In this document: positions 54,044 through 63,751 of the stretch, in pieces
Layout: every line of letters starts with the position of its first letter
Position numbering within the stretch: position 1 is the first letter of the stretch
NCBI RefSeq assembly: GCF_002252445.1
Contig: NZ_NNRJ01000012.1
Span: 1 to 64,000, forward strand
Length of the DNA stretch: 64,000 nucleotides
Source of the DNA: Brucella thiophenivorans
Lineage (GTDB): Bacteria > Pseudomonadota > Alphaproteobacteria > Rhizobiales > Rhizobiaceae
Direction: 5' to 3'
The notes under the pieces: generated by a model
Databases searched by the model: none
What the model saw: only the letters and a program-made list of their open reading frames with translations
What the model was told of the DNA's origin: nothing
Position numbers and translations under genes: made by a program

Positions 54044-55375
54044 TTACTCAAGCAGTGGCGACCAGGCAGGATCAGAACCGAAGTTCGGAGTCTGGATCTG
54101 GCGTTCATTGCGGCCAGTCAAATCAATGGTGAAAAGCTTCGGACCACCGGCACCCGCAGCCTTGCGGAAGAACATCAACACGCGACCATTCGGAGCCCAT
54201 GTTGGACCTTCATTATGGAAACCCGAAGTCAGCAAACGCTCACCTGTGCCATCCGTTTTCATAACACCGATCGAAAACTGACCCTGAGACTGCTTGGTGA
54301 AGGCAATCAAATCGCCGCGTGGCGACCATACAGGCGTGGAATAGCTACCATCACCAGACGAGATGCGACGTGGATTGGAACCATCAGCACCCATGACATA
54401 GAGCTGCGGACGTCCGCCACGATCCGACGAGAAGACAATCTGCGAACCATCTGGCGAATAGGATGCACTTGTATCAATCGCCTGACTGCTGGTGAGGCGT
54501 GTTGTCGAACGATTGCGCAAATCCATCGTGTAGATATTGGCGCTCCCATCATCCTGCAAAAGGCTCATAACAACCTTCTGACCATCGGGTGAAAAGCGCG
54601 GTGCAATCGTCATGCCGGGAAAATTCCCGACCAATTCACGCTGTCCGGTTTCAAGCTGCAACAGATAAACGCGCGGCGAGCCACCTTCAAAGGACATGTA
54701 AGTGACTTCCTGACGGTTCGGTGAGAACCTTGGGGTCAGCGACATAGCGCGTCCATCGGACAGGTAACGAATATTCGCACCGTCCTGATCCATGATCGCA
54801 AGTCGCTTGACGCGCTTCTGCGCTGGACCGGATTCGTCGACAAATACAACGCGGGTGTCGAAATAGCCCTTTTCACCCGTCAGGCGCTCATAAATCGCAT
54901 CCGCAATAATATGCGCAACGCGGCGCCAATTATCCGGTGTGGTGAAAAACTGCTGGCCGATCAGCTGTTGACCACCAAATGTATCCCAAAGACGGAATTC
55001 AGCCTTGAGCCGCCCATCGGGCTGCTTGGTGATGCGGCCGGTTACCAGCGCCTGTGCATTGATAACTTTCCAGTCTTCAAAGCGCGGCGATGCATCCGGG
55101 TTGGAAATTGTTTCGATGAATGCAGCCTTGTTGATCGGCGCAAAAAGGCCCGAACGTTCAAGATCGGCTGCAATCACCGACGTGATATTTGCCCCGAGCT
55201 GATCTCCCGAAAGAAAATCGGTGACCGCAATCGGCAATGGCTCGACCACACCCTTGTTGATGTTGATTTCCACCACCGCATGCGCAGGCATGGTGGAAAC
55301 AAGACTTGCAGCGATCACACAGGCAAAAGCCGATAAGGCTGCGCGGATCTTTGTTTTCATGATGCCTATTTTCAT
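54044..55375 (-). CDS. tolB: Tol-Pal system translocation protein TolB
   Basis: Periplasmic beta-propeller protein that binds Pal and TolA. The 443-residue protein has a Sec signal ending in AHA, an N-terminal alpha/beta domain (about 25-170) and a six-bladed propeller with repeated FSPDG and WSPxG motifs. ATG 55375 or 55360 could be the start. It lies between tolA and pal in the operon. Confidence 0.94.
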   Translation of the reverse strand: MKIGIMKTKIRAALSAFACVIAASLVSTMPAHAVVEININKGVVEPLPIAVTDFLSGDQLGANITSVIAADLERSGLFAPINKAAFIETISNPDASPRFEDWKVINAQALVTGRITKQPDGRLKAEFRLWDTFGGQQLIGQQFFTTPDNWRRVAHIIADAIYERLTGEKGYFDTRVVFVDESGPAQKRVKRLAIMDQDGANIRYLSDGRAMSLTPRFSPNRQEVTYMSFEGGSPRVYLLQLETGQRELVGNFPGMTIAPRFSPDGQKVVMSLLQDDGSANIYTMDLRNRSTTRLTSSQAIDTSASYSPDGSQIVFSSDRGGRPQLYVMGADGSNPRRISSGDGSYSTPVWSPRGDLIAFTKQSQGQFSIGVMKTDGTGERLLTSGFHNEGPTWAPNGRVLMFFRKAAGAGGPKLFTIDLTGRNERQIQTPNFGSDPAWSPLLE

Positions 55376-55431
55376 ATCTTCTGGGACCTCTTTTGTCCTT
55401 GGCATTCGTTAGGAGCGACCAGTCAGGCTGA

Positions 55432-56502
55432 TCAGAACATTTCGCTTGGGTCGAAGTTAACGATCACTTCCGACCATGAATCATATTTATCTGCTGGCAG
55501 ATTATAAGGTGCGCAGCGTGCCACAGCGCGACGTGCACTTTCAGCCGCCGCACGCCCCACACCGTCACCACCGCCACCGGAAGTCACTTCAGGCGAGCCC
55601 TGAATGGAGCCATCCTGATTAAGATGCATCTTCACCGTAACAACCAGTCCCGGCGCATCTGCAACACCGGCAGGCACATTCCAGCACTTGGAAATTGCAC
55701 CGCGAAGCGCGTCCATTTCATTCTGGCTCAGTTTTGAGCCACCCGTATTCTTCTTGCCTCCAAGTGAGGCCTGATCGGTCGAACGCTTTGCACCGCCGCC
55801 CGATGCCTTCTGCTTGTTAAGAAGCGCTGCCACTTCATCAGCAATGGCATCGTTTTTTGGCTGCGATGTCTGCGAAGCAGACTGCGTAGGCTTCTTTTCT
55901 TCCACAGGCTTGCGATCCGGCGTCTTTGCGGTCTGCGCCTGTGGTGGTTTAGGCTTTGCCTGTGGTGCGGGCACATTATCGGGCAGTTTCGGCGCGGTCT
56001 GATCAGGCGCTTCCGCCTGTTTTTCAATGGCTTCCGCCACTGGATCTGGCTTCACTTCCTGCTTTTCTTCAGGCTTGGTCTGCACTTCCGTCGCAGGCAC
56101 CGGCGTTGGCTTTTCTTGCGGAGTCGGTTCAGGCTTTGGATCGGGCTTCGGCTCCGGCTTTTTTACCGGCTCGGGCTGTGCCTTTGGTTCTTGGGCTGCT
56201 TCAACTGGCTTGGCCTTGGTGTCCGGCGTAGGCGGCGTCTGGCTATCCACCTCCTGATCGCCGAACTCTTGCGCATCAGCAACTGTCTGCGGCCTAGTTG
56301 TCGGAACAGGTGCCGACTTTTCCTTCATCGGCGCTTTTTTATCACCCTGCTGGATTTGGGTAATCGATTCAATCGGCACGATGTCGACTGGAAACGACTC
56401 TGAATCCTGCACGTCGAATGCCTTCGGCGCGGTAAAGGAGAAGAGCCCCAATCCAATAACAACGGTATGGAACACAATAGAAGATGTAAGGCCAGCCTTC
56501 AT
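55432..56502 (-). CDS. tolA: Tol-Pal system protein TolA
   Basis: Inner membrane protein that spans the periplasm to Pal and TolB. The 356-residue protein has an N-terminal helix (SSIVFHTVVIGLGLFSF), a very long Pro/Glu/Lys/Gln-rich middle (about 60-250) and a C-terminal TolA/TonB-like domain (VVTVKMHLNQDGSIQG onward). It is preceded by tolR after 7 bases and followed by tolB. Confidence 0.9.
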   Translation of the reverse strand: MKAGLTSSIVFHTVVIGLGLFSFTAPKAFDVQDSESFPVDIVPIESITQIQQGDKKAPMKEKSAPVPTTRPQTVADAQEFGDQEVDSQTPPTPDTKAKPVEAAQEPKAQPEPVKKPEPKPDPKPEPTPQEKPTPVPATEVQTKPEEKQEVKPDPVAEAIEKQAEAPDQTAPKLPDNVPAPQAKPKPPQAQTAKTPDRKPVEEKKPTQSASQTSQPKNDAIADEVAALLNKQKASGGGAKRSTDQASLGGKKNTGGSKLSQNEMDALRGAISKCWNVPAGVADAPGLVVTVKMHLNQDGSIQGSPEVTSGGGGDGVGRAAAESARRAVARCAPYNLPADKYDSWSEVIVNFDPSEMF

Positions 56503-56509
56503 GATGGCG

Positions 56510-56962
56510 TCAGCTATCCTGCTCCTGGAGTGTCACAAGGCCGATATTCTTGAAACCGGCGGCGGAAATACGAGCCATAACTTTCATGACAGTGCCGTAA
56601 TCGGCAGCCTTGTCACCGCGCACGAAAATACGCTCTTCATAACCCGTCTTGGCAATCGCCTGAAGCTTTGCAACAACTTCATCGATTGGAATTTCAGTTT
56701 CCTGAAGGAAAATCTTGCCTTCATTGCTCACCGATACAGTGATCGGTTGCGTGTCGGCATTCATGGCTTTCGCCTGCGTATCCGGCAGATCAATCGGCAC
56801 GCCAACGGTCAGAAGCGGTGCGGAAACCATGAAGATGATCAACAGAACCAGCATCACGTCCACAAATGGCGTAACGTTGATTTCGCTCATCAATGCCTTC
56901 TTGCGGCCACGCCTGCGGCGACCACCCGACTGCATTCCCTGATTTCCAACTGACATGCCCAT
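56510..56962 (-). CDS. tolR: Tol-Pal system protein TolR
   Basis: ExbD-like proton channel partner of TolQ. The 150-residue protein has one helix with the ion-translocating Asp in NVTPFVDVMLVLLIIFMVSAPLL (about 27-49) and a periplasmic domain. It differs from the exbD at 19713 and belongs to the Tol operon by its neighbours tolQ and tolA. Confidence 0.94.
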   Translation of the reverse strand: MGMSVGNQGMQSGGRRRRGRKKALMSEINVTPFVDVMLVLLIIFMVSAPLLTVGVPIDLPDTQAKAMNADTQPITVSVSNEGKIFLQETEIPIDEVVAKLQAIAKTGYEERIFVRGDKAADYGTVMKVMARISAAGFKNIGLVTLQEQDS

Positions 56963-57009
56963 TTCAATATTCCTGAAGGCTTGATTTCAACGATTATTGC
57001 TGGAGCGCA

Positions 57010-57720
57010 TTAACTACGCGGCGTCAGCTTCTCATCAATTTGGCGCGACAGTATGGCGGAGAACTCATCGGCAAAGCCTTCAAGGCGTCCGCTGATCTTG
57101 CCGGAATCGCTTGACAGCTTGTTGTAGGCGATAACGGCAGGGATAGCTGCGAGCAGACCAATTGCTGTTGCAAGCAGCGCTTCGGCGATACCGGGAGCCA
57201 CAACCGCGAGGCTGGTGTTCTTCGAAGCTGCGATCGCCTGAAACGAAGTCATAATACCAACGACGGTACCGAACAAACCGACAAATGGTGCTGCTGAACC
57301 TGTGGTTGCGAGAAAGCCCAGACGCGATTCAAGCTTTTCACCCTCACGCGCCAGCGCCACATCCATCGCCTTATCGATACGCATCTGAAGTGCAATCGGC
57401 GAGCGAGCGCCCTTCTCGAACGACTTTTTCCATTCGCGCATAGCGGCAATAAAAATTGCAGCCATGCCGGTGGTGCGGCGCTCATTTAAAGTACGGTAGA
57501 GTTCTTCGAGCGACTGACCGGACCAGAAAGCCTGTTCAAAGCGATCAATGGCACGACGTGCGCGGCCATAGGACACGATCTTGTCCACGATGATAGCCCA
57601 GGTCCAGACCGAGGCGACTATCAGGCCAAGCATAACCAGCTTAACCACCCAGCCGGCATGCATGAACAAGCCCCAGAGGGTAATATCGGCGGCCGGAGCC
57701 GCAAGCGCAATATTTTCCAT
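57010..57720 (-). CDS. tolQ: Tol-Pal system protein TolQ
   Basis: ExbB-like motor subunit. The 236-residue protein has three helices, with GLFGTVVGIMTSFQAI near residue 148 and ATTGSAAPFVGLFG. The start at 57720 gives the normal TolQ length and MENIALAAP; a long upstream extension to 57816 is not supported. It begins the tolQ-tolR-tolA-tolB-pal run. Confidence 0.94.
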   Translation of the reverse strand: MENIALAAPAADITLWGLFMHAGWVVKLVMLGLIVASVWTWAIIVDKIVSYGRARRAIDRFEQAFWSGQSLEELYRTLNERRTTGMAAIFIAAMREWKKSFEKGARSPIALQMRIDKAMDVALAREGEKLESRLGFLATTGSAAPFVGLFGTVVGIMTSFQAIAASKNTSLAVVAPGIAEALLATAIGLLAAIPAVIAYNKLSSDSGKISGRLEGFADEFSAILSRQIDEKLTPRS

Positions 57721-57993
57721 CGATCTACCGTCCTCGAATCCAAACGCCCGGCGTTCGACCGGGCGGCATCGCAAATTATTCGAAAAACGTCCGCTTCCGA
57801 ACGCCCCAACCGCCATAATCGGATTTCAACTTTAAATCCGCATAGCGCTTGTCATGGTTAATTTTGGTGAAAGGAAGGCGTTGTCCACCTGCCAGCCCCT
57901 CAACCGATTCCGTCAGCATGATTAATCGGATATTATGGTTAAAGATAAGTTACTCTTAATGTGCGAATAATCGATCGGCACAAAGAATTCCAT

Positions 57994-58617
57994 CTAGCTG
58001 CTAATGCGACGGGCAGTAGCTCTCTGCGTGGCGGCAGTAAATTGCGCCTTCAGTGCCCCGGAATTTGCCAACGCATGGCGCAGTGACAGAGGCAGTTCCA
58101 TCTGCGCGCCCCGGCCCGAATGACAGCGGTTGCACAGATTCACTGGATTGGCAGCAAGGAATGCATGCCCCGATAGGCGTGTGGCAAACCCGGAACTTCT
58201 CAACTCCTCGTCAAGAAGCTCTATAAACTTAGCATCCAGTCCGCCAAGATAAATTGCGTCTTTATCATCCACATCGCCAAGAACCGGCAATTTCTGCAAG
58301 TCTCTTCGGCCATGAATGGCAAGGGCATATTTGGTATGGGAGAGGAGATTATCCATTCTCACTTCAAGAAAGCGATGAGATGTGATGTGAAGGTCTCTCG
58401 CCTTGTTACGATCAATGAGGCCAATGAACGAATAAAAACTATATTGCGCTTCAGCAATTTCATCTGCAAGTTCGGTCGTCAAATATTCGATTGCGCCGCC
58501 ATGCGGGGCGAGGATGACCACTTCCGCACCCGGAACGAAGCGGGTCATGACCGCAAAATCTGTCCCTTCGCTGTAGACCTCGCAAAGCTCCTCAAACGAG
58601 TGGAACCGATCAGTCAT
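57994..58617 (-). CDS. Poly-gamma-glutamate hydrolase family protein
   Basis: A 207-residue protein of the PF05908 Gamma_PGA_hydro family (phage-derived, zinc-dependent hydrolase type): the core is VVILAPHGGAIEYLTTELADEIA, LHITSHRFLE and ALAIHGR. The family degrades poly-gamma-glutamate, but bacterial homologues without such a capsule may act on other gamma-glutamyl links. It overlaps the ybgC end by 8 bases and precedes tolQ. A standard Tol-Pal operon has no such gene here. Confidence 0.8.
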   Translation of the reverse strand: MTDRFHSFEELCEVYSEGTDFAVMTRFVPGAEVVILAPHGGAIEYLTTELADEIAEAQYSFYSFIGLIDRNKARDLHITSHRFLEVRMDNLLSHTKYALAIHGRRDLQKLPVLGDVDDKDAIYLGGLDAKFIELLDEELRSSGFATRLSGHAFLAANPVNLCNRCHSGRGAQMELPLSLRHALANSGALKAQFTAATQRATARRISS

Positions 58618-59059
58618 TGCCTGCCTTCGTGAAAGCTTCGCGCCATTCGTCCGGAATACGACGCGGATGCCCCTGCTTGGTAATCATCACCGCTTCAACT
58701 TTCGCTTCCGAAAGCACCCGCTCGCCACAGGTAATCTTCTGCGCCATGATAACACGAGCACCACGTATTTCGCTGACACGGGTTTCAATCAGAATGAGGT
58801 CATCCATTTTCGCAGGCGATTTATAATCGATCTCCATGCGGCGAGCGACCCAGACCATTTCTTCGCCCAGAGCGCCTTCGGCCAGCTCAATGTGATGCAC
58901 GTCCTGCAAGCGTAGAAAATCGGTGCGACCACGCTCGTAAAATTCGAGATAGCGACCGTGATAAACAAACCCCGAGAAATCCGTATCGGCATAATAGATA
59001 CGGGCGTAAAGATGATGCGTTCCATCTTTCAGTTCGCCCGCAACCTGCGCATGATCCAT
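58610..59059 (-). CDS. ybgC: Tol-Pal acyl-CoA thioesterase YbgC
   Basis: Hot-dog fold thioesterase encoded with Tol-Pal genes. The 149-residue protein has the active Asp in YYADTDFSGFVYHGRYLEFYERGRTDFLR. It lies between ruvB and the gamma-PGA hydrolase-like gene; its start is 2 bases downstream of the ruvB stop. Confidence 0.94.
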   Translation of the reverse strand: MDHAQVAGELKDGTHHLYARIYYADTDFSGFVYHGRYLEFYERGRTDFLRLQDVHHIELAEGALGEEMVWVARRMEIDYKSPAKMDDLILIETRVSEIRGARVIMAQKITCGERVLSEAKVEAVMITKQGHPRRIPDEWREAFTKAGND

Positions 59060-59061
59060 AA

Positions 59062-60105
59062 CTATTCGTCTTCCGTAAAAAGGCCAAACTGCGACTGCTG
59101 CGCGACTTCAGAAGGCGCAGCAAGCCCCAGATGTTGCCAGGCAAGATTAGTCAAAACGCGCCCGCGAGGTGTGCGCTGCAAGAAGCCCTGCTGGATCATA
59201 TAGGGCTCGATAATGTCTTCAATCGCATCACGCGGTTCTGACAAACCGGCTGCAATAGTTTCAATCCCAACAGGACCCCCACCGAAATTACGGGCAATCA
59301 TATCCAAATAACGACGGTCCAGCTGATCAAACCCACGATTATCGACTTCAAGTCGCGACAGAGCCTCATCAGCAATCTTGCGATCAATGACATCGACACC
59401 TGCAACCAGCGCAAAATCGCGCACGCGCCGCAACAAGCGCCCCGCAATACGCGGTGTCCCGCGTGAACGACGTGCAACTTCCAGTGCACCATCCGGTGAA
59501 ATACCCATCTGCATGATGCGCGCACCGCGCCGCACAATATATTCGAGTTCTTCGACCGTATAAAAATTGAGACGTACCGGAATGCCGAAACGATCCCGCA
59601 GCGGCGTGGTCAAAAGCCCCAGACGCGTGGTCGCCGCAACAAGCGTAAATTTGGCAAGATCAATCTTCACGGAACGTGCCGCAGGCCCCTCACCAATGAT
59701 CAGATCAAGCTGAAAATCTTCCATTGCGGGATAGAGAATTTCCTCAACCGCTGGACTTAAACGATGAATTTCGTCGATAAACAGCACATCGCGATCTTCA
59801 AGATTGGTCAGAAGGGCTGCGAGATCACCGGCCTTAGCGATTACCGGACCAGAGGTCGAACGGAAATTGACGCCGAGTTCCTTGGCCATGATCTGTGCAA
59901 GGGTGGTTTTGCCCAGTCCCGGAGGCCCAACGAACAACACATGATCAAGCGCTTCGCCCCGCACTTTTGCAGCCTCAATAAAAACTTTGAGATTGGCGCG
60001 CGCTTGTGCCTGCCCCACAAAATCATTGAGCGTTTGCGGGCGCAGGGTCGTATCGGCATCTTCGACGCGTATATCAGCGTCTATAAGAGGGTTGCGGTCG
60101 CTCAT
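59062..60105 (-). CDS. ruvB: Holliday junction branch migration ATPase RuvB
   Basis: Motor of Holliday junction branch migration. The 347-residue AAA+ protein has Walker A GPPGLGKT, Walker B DEIHRL, and the RuvB winged-helix C-terminus with [15 protein letters not shown]. It follows ruvA and ruvC on the same strand. Confidence 0.96.
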   Translation of the reverse strand: MSDRNPLIDADIRVEDADTTLRPQTLNDFVGQAQARANLKVFIEAAKVRGEALDHVLFVGPPGLGKTTLAQIMAKELGVNFRSTSGPVIAKAGDLAALLTNLEDRDVLFIDEIHRLSPAVEEILYPAMEDFQLDLIIGEGPAARSVKIDLAKFTLVAATTRLGLLTTPLRDRFGIPVRLNFYTVEELEYIVRRGARIMQMGISPDGALEVARRSRGTPRIAGRLLRRVRDFALVAGVDVIDRKIADEALSRLEVDNRGFDQLDRRYLDMIARNFGGGPVGIETIAAGLSEPRDAIEDIIEPYMIQQGFLQRTPRGRVLTNLAWQHLGLAAPSEVAQQSQFGLFTEDE

Positions 60106-60145
60106 GCCAATCCTCTCGCATGAACGCTAAGTTGAGACAAGTATC

Positions 60146-60763
60146 TCACCGCGACAACTCCTTAAGACCAAGCCGAATAAGCTTGGCAGAATCGGCGTCC
60201 TCACCCGCTTCACGAAGGGCAGCCGCCACAGCATTGGCGGCCTGATCACGCGAATAACCAAGATTGGAAAGAGCAGAAACAGCATCACTGACCGGAGCGG
60301 AAGCAACCCCTGCACCAAGATCCTGCTTGAGACCGATTGTTCCGCTCGCATCACCGGCAAAAGCCGGAGCCTTGTTTTTCAACTCGGTGACAATACGCTC
60401 GGCAACCTTCTTGCCAACACCTGGCGCGCGCGACACCATATTTATATCACGCAACGCAATAGCATTGGCGAGTTCAGGCACCGATAGCGTACCGAGCACT
60501 GCAAGTGCCACCTTGGCACCCACGCCCTGCACATTTTGCAACAGGCGAAACCACTCGCGCTCAAGCTGTGACCCGAAACCATAAAGGCGGATCATGTCCT
60601 CACGCACGTAAGTCTCAATAAGCAAGGTTGCCGCCTCGCCCACTCCACCCAGATTGCCAAGCGTACGGGCGGAACAAAAAGCAACATAGCCCACGCCATG
60701 CACATCGATGACGGCATGATCCTCAGCTATTTCATCGATCACGCCCTTAAGCTTGCCGATCAT
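60146..60763 (-). CDS. ruvA: Holliday junction DNA helicase subunit RuvA
   Basis: Tetrameric junction-binding subunit that loads RuvB. The 205-residue protein has the N-terminal OB-fold, two HhH motifs ([16 protein letters not shown] and [17 protein letters not shown]), and a C-terminal UBA-like domain that contacts RuvB. It follows ruvC. Confidence 0.96.
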   Translation of the reverse strand: MIGKLKGVIDEIAEDHAVIDVHGVGYVAFCSARTLGNLGGVGEAATLLIETYVREDMIRLYGFGSQLEREWFRLLQNVQGVGAKVALAVLGTLSVPELANAIALRDINMVSRAPGVGKKVAERIVTELKNKAPAFAGDASGTIGLKQDLGAGVASAPVSDAVSALSNLGYSRDQAANAVAAALREAGEDADSAKLIRLGLKELSR

Positions 60764-60829
60764 TCTGGTTCTACCCCGCTAAAAGCGCATCCCGAAGAGT
60801 GTATTGCGGTTTTCGGAATAAGATGCGCG

Positions 60830-61348
60830 TTAACTCAAAAGCGCCTGCATTCTGCGTGCACTCACAATGCTCTGTCGATGATGCGCATGGCAAATGGCAA
60901 TGGCGAGCGCATCGGCAGCATCGCTCGTATCGAACGTTGCGCGCGGCATCAAAACCTTCACCATCATATGAATTTGTTGCTTTTCACCATGACCGACGCC
61001 GATCACTGCCTTCTTAACGGCATTGGGCGCATATTCAGCAACCGGAAGCCCCGCCTGTGCAGGGGCCAGAAGTGCGATGCCACGTGCCTGACCAAGTTTC
61101 AGCGTTGCTGTCGCATCCTTATTGACGAAAGTATGCTCGACCGCCGCTTCATGAGGTATGAACTCATGCAGCACCTTCGAAAGCCCTTCATGGAGCTGAC
61201 AAAGCCTGGAAGCCAGATCTAACTCGGCGTTCGAGGTCACCGTTCCAGAGCCTATAAAATGCAGGGAGTTGCCAAGCGATTCGACCACGCCCCAGCCGGT
61301 ACGGCGGAGTCCCGGATCAATACCAATGATGCGAATCGTTTCTTTCAT
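60830..61348 (-). CDS. ruvC: Holliday junction resolvase RuvC
   Basis: Endonuclease that cleaves Holliday junctions. The 172-residue protein has the first catalytic Asp in [14 protein letters not shown] (residues 6-19), [20 protein letters not shown] in the middle and a C-terminal HHRQS-like region with the final Asp in [12 protein letters not shown]. It is the first gene of ruvC-ruvA-ruvB. Confidence 0.95.
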   Translation of the reverse strand: MKETIRIIGIDPGLRRTGWGVVESLGNSLHFIGSGTVTSNAELDLASRLCQLHEGLSKVLHEFIPHEAAVEHTFVNKDATATLKLGQARGIALLAPAQAGLPVAEYAPNAVKKAVIGVGHGEKQQIHMMVKVLMPRATFDTSDAADALAIAICHAHHRQSIVSARRMQALLS

Positions 61349-61436
61349 ATGTGAATCCTATCCTCAGACAGGTTCACATGACAGCACAAAAGTGAACAAA
61401 AGAGAAACATATGTGCCGGGTGATACGGGAAGCCTG

Positions 61437-61560
61437 CGCAAAATTTGGCTTTGATGAGTGGCAAATCGTGGTCTTTGGGAACCGCAGCGCAGTGCACTTA
61501 AGGGTACGGGAACCTAGGCAACCGCAAAGAGCGCCGTTTGCACGCCATCAAAGGCAAAAT
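61437..61560. repeat. Interspersed palindromic element, Bru-RS-like (copy 3, diverged)
   Basis: Contains GGCAAATCGTGGTCTTTGGG, GCAGTGCACTTAAGGGTACG and, inverted at the other side, CGCCGTTTGC. It follows the plan of the copies at 3866 and 41733 with lower identity. Confidence 0.45.
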
Positions 61561-61561
61561 C

Positions 61562-62089
61562 TTAAGAAGCGCCAAAGGCGGTCTTCAACAGCACAATCTG
61601 ATCGGAAACCGGGTTGCCGCGTGGTACACTCTGAAGCGAAACCACTTCGCCATAAACATTGCGATCCATGCGACGTACGCGGGCCTGAAGGCGGATCGAA
61701 CGTTCGATCAGTTCAATGAAGGCAAACGGTAATTCGTTCCAGCCTGTCGCCACATCACCGGCGGACGGCGTATCAAGACGCACCTTTGCCTTTTCGGCTT
61801 CAACCTGCTTGCGGGACATTTCGCCATTGCGCGCTGCACGCTGCAACAACAGCCACGACGCCACCTGCATGAGGCGCGTGGTCAGGCGCATTGATTCGGC
61901 CGCATAAAGGGTTGCAGCAACACGCGAGAGATTGCGCGCTTCTTCACGGCCTTCACCGTCGAGATAACTCGCCGCTTCCTCGACCATATCCATGCCTTCA
62001 CTGTAAATCGGCTTGAAGGAATCCGAGAACACCATGCGTTCAGCCAAGCTGATCATGTTACCCGGCATTTGTCCCTGTTCGCTAATCAC
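61562..62089 (-). CDS. rcdA: RcdA (DUF1465) cell-cycle proteolysis adaptor
   Basis: A 175-residue helical protein of the DUF1465 family. In Caulobacter, RcdA is an adaptor that helps bring CtrA to ClpXP at the pole. The core is SFKPIYSEGMDMVEEAASYLDGEG, then VAATLYAAESMRLTTRLMQVASWLLLQRA. GTG 62089 is preferred: AAGGTGG lies 5 bases upstream. The reading frame could start later at ATG 62068. Confidence 0.85.
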   Translation of the reverse strand: MISEQGQMPGNMISLAERMVFSDSFKPIYSEGMDMVEEAASYLDGEGREEARNLSRVAATLYAAESMRLTTRLMQVASWLLLQRAARNGEMSRKQVEAEKAKVRLDTPSAGDVATGWNELPFAFIELIERSIRLQARVRRMDRNVYGEVVSLQSVPRGNPVSDQIVLLKTAFGAS

Positions 62090-62354
62090 TGCTGCCACCT
62101 TACATGACCACACAAAGGGCGGTCATTTTGTTGTTCGCATCCTCGTCAAATGGATACGAATAAAATCATTGAACGCTGTTCGATCATAGGGAGGAACGGG
62201 ACGAAACAGCCACATCAGACAAGTCCACGATAAAGTGCACCTTCATGCACCGTCGCGCAAGTTTATGTTTAACGTTCGGTTAATTTTTCAAGATATTTTT
62301 AAACAAAGCGTGAAGAGCAGATAAGGCCAGAGCGCCGATTGCTGAAAAACGCAT

Positions 62355-62468
62355 AAAAAAAAGAGCCGCAAAGGCGGCTCTCAGGAGTTTAACAGGGAGG
62401 CGTCAAACAGAGTGGCTAAAACCACTCGGTAAGAATCCAGCCGAACTGGATATAAACCATTTAACGTT
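62355..62468 (-). ncRNA. Candidate trans-acting small RNA
   Basis: On the minus strand a potential transcript of about 110 bases has hairpins at 62435-62451 (ATCCAG/CTGGAT) and 62410-62427 (GAGTGG/CCACTC), a single-stranded CGCCTCCC and CTCCTG region, and a strong terminator (AGAGCCGC/GCGGCTCT, loop CTTT) with eight T residues at 62354-62361. No gene ends there: the opgC-like gene has its own terminator at 62517. The CCTCC-type loops suggest pairing to ribosome sites. The 5' end is a guess. Confidence 0.6.
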
Positions 62469-62516
62469 ATTAAGATTAATGAAGGGTTAATTTCCGCAAT
62501 CCGAGTGCATATTCAA

Positions 62517-62544
62517 ACAAAAAAGCCGCCCGAAGGCGGCTTTT
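62517..62544 (-). terminator. Terminator after the OpgC-like gene
   Basis: A 10-bp stem (AAAAGCCGCC and GGCGGCTTTT) with a CGAA loop. It ends 13 bases past the stop. Confidence 0.88.
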
Positions 62545-62557
62545 GAAATCAGTTTTA

Positions 62558-63751
62558 TCAGGCCTGCTGCAATGCAGGCTTGGCGGTTGAAACGACCAGA
62601 GCCTTGGAGCCTTCGGCTGCAACCGGCTTTGCGGCTGGCTTCTTGCCCCAACCAATGGTTGGCAGCCATTCCAGATAATACGCAAGTGCGAACTGCATGA
62701 CCACGCCCGTCGCAATCAGCAGCGTATCGTATGGCAGGCCACCCGGATTAACCAGTTTCATAACCTGAGCGACCATCGCCAGAAGTGTACCCGCAATGAA
62801 AACAGGCAGTGAATGCTTACCGAGAATCGCCAGTGGATTATCCGCCGAAGTACGCGCAATGCTGTTTAAGGTCGGCACCACGGCAATCAGATAGGCAATT
62901 GCCAATATATGCAGAAGACGGGGAGCCGACAGGAATGTTTTGTCGAACCCAGTCAGAACCGCAGGCATACCCATCGAGGCATCAATACCCCAAAGTGGCA
63001 GACGAACCCAAGCGAGCGACAGAACCAAATAACCAACAGCTGCTGCAATCAGTGCAGGATGCGTTGTAAGCTTACCGCCACGGCGCACATGGATCGTACC
63101 AGCAATACCAATGGCAAACAGGAACTGCCACGACAGCGGGTTAAGGAACCACACGCCTTCAGTCGGATAGTTGATTGGTGCCACATGATAAAGCCCCGAC
63201 AACAACCAAACCATGCCCGAAACACCAAGCATAAGCGACAAGCTGATACGAGCAAGCAACAGCATCAGCGGCGTGAGAAGAAGCACGACTGCGTACATTG
63301 ACAGAATGTTATTATAGCCAAGCTGATGACCGAGCGTGACCAGACCAAGCAGCGCCTCGACTGGCTGCTTGATCAGTGGTCCGATATTGATCTGGGTGAG
63401 CAATTCGCGATGTTTAAGGAAAACGGCGGCAGCGGCAAAAATACCAATCGTCGCAAGCGTCGTCATAATGTGCGCTGTATAAAGCACACAGGCGCGACGC
63501 CACATTTTCAGCGTCAGCACAAGCTGATTGCCGGGCGCGAACTTGGAACCATAGGCCAATGCAACCGCCATACCTGAAATCAACACAAACGCTTCTGCAG
63601 AATCAGAAAAGCCAAGGTTTTTATGGGTGAAATGCTCGAAGATTGTTCCGGGCACATGATTGATGAAAATCGTAAGCAGAGCCAAAGCGCGAAACACGTC
63701 GATGCGTGTGTCGCGAACCTTTGGCACTATTTTCGCCGTTTCATTCGTCAT
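62558..63751 (-). CDS. OpgC-family membrane protein
   Basis: A 397-residue inner membrane protein with about ten helices of the OpgC domain (PF10129), a family of acyltransferase-like proteins that modify osmoregulated periplasmic glucans, for example by succinylation. It has the N-terminal RIDVFRALALLTIFINHVPGT and SGMAVALAYGSKF signatures. Cyclic glucan is abundant in this group. ATG 63751 is preferred over 63796. Substrate is inferred from family. Confidence 0.85.
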   Translation of the reverse strand: MTNETAKIVPKVRDTRIDVFRALALLTIFINHVPGTIFEHFTHKNLGFSDSAEAFVLISGMAVALAYGSKFAPGNQLVLTLKMWRRACVLYTAHIMTTLATIGIFAAAAVFLKHRELLTQINIGPLIKQPVEALLGLVTLGHQLGYNNILSMYAVVLLLTPLMLLLARISLSLMLGVSGMVWLLSGLYHVAPINYPTEGVWFLNPLSWQFLFAIGIAGTIHVRRGGKLTTHPALIAAAVGYLVLSLAWVRLPLWGIDASMGMPAVLTGFDKTFLSAPRLLHILAIAYLIAVVPTLNSIARTSADNPLAILGKHSLPVFIAGTLLAMVAQVMKLVNPGGLPYDTLLIATGVVMQFALAYYLEWLPTIGWGKKPAAKPVAAEGSKALVVSTAKPALQQA

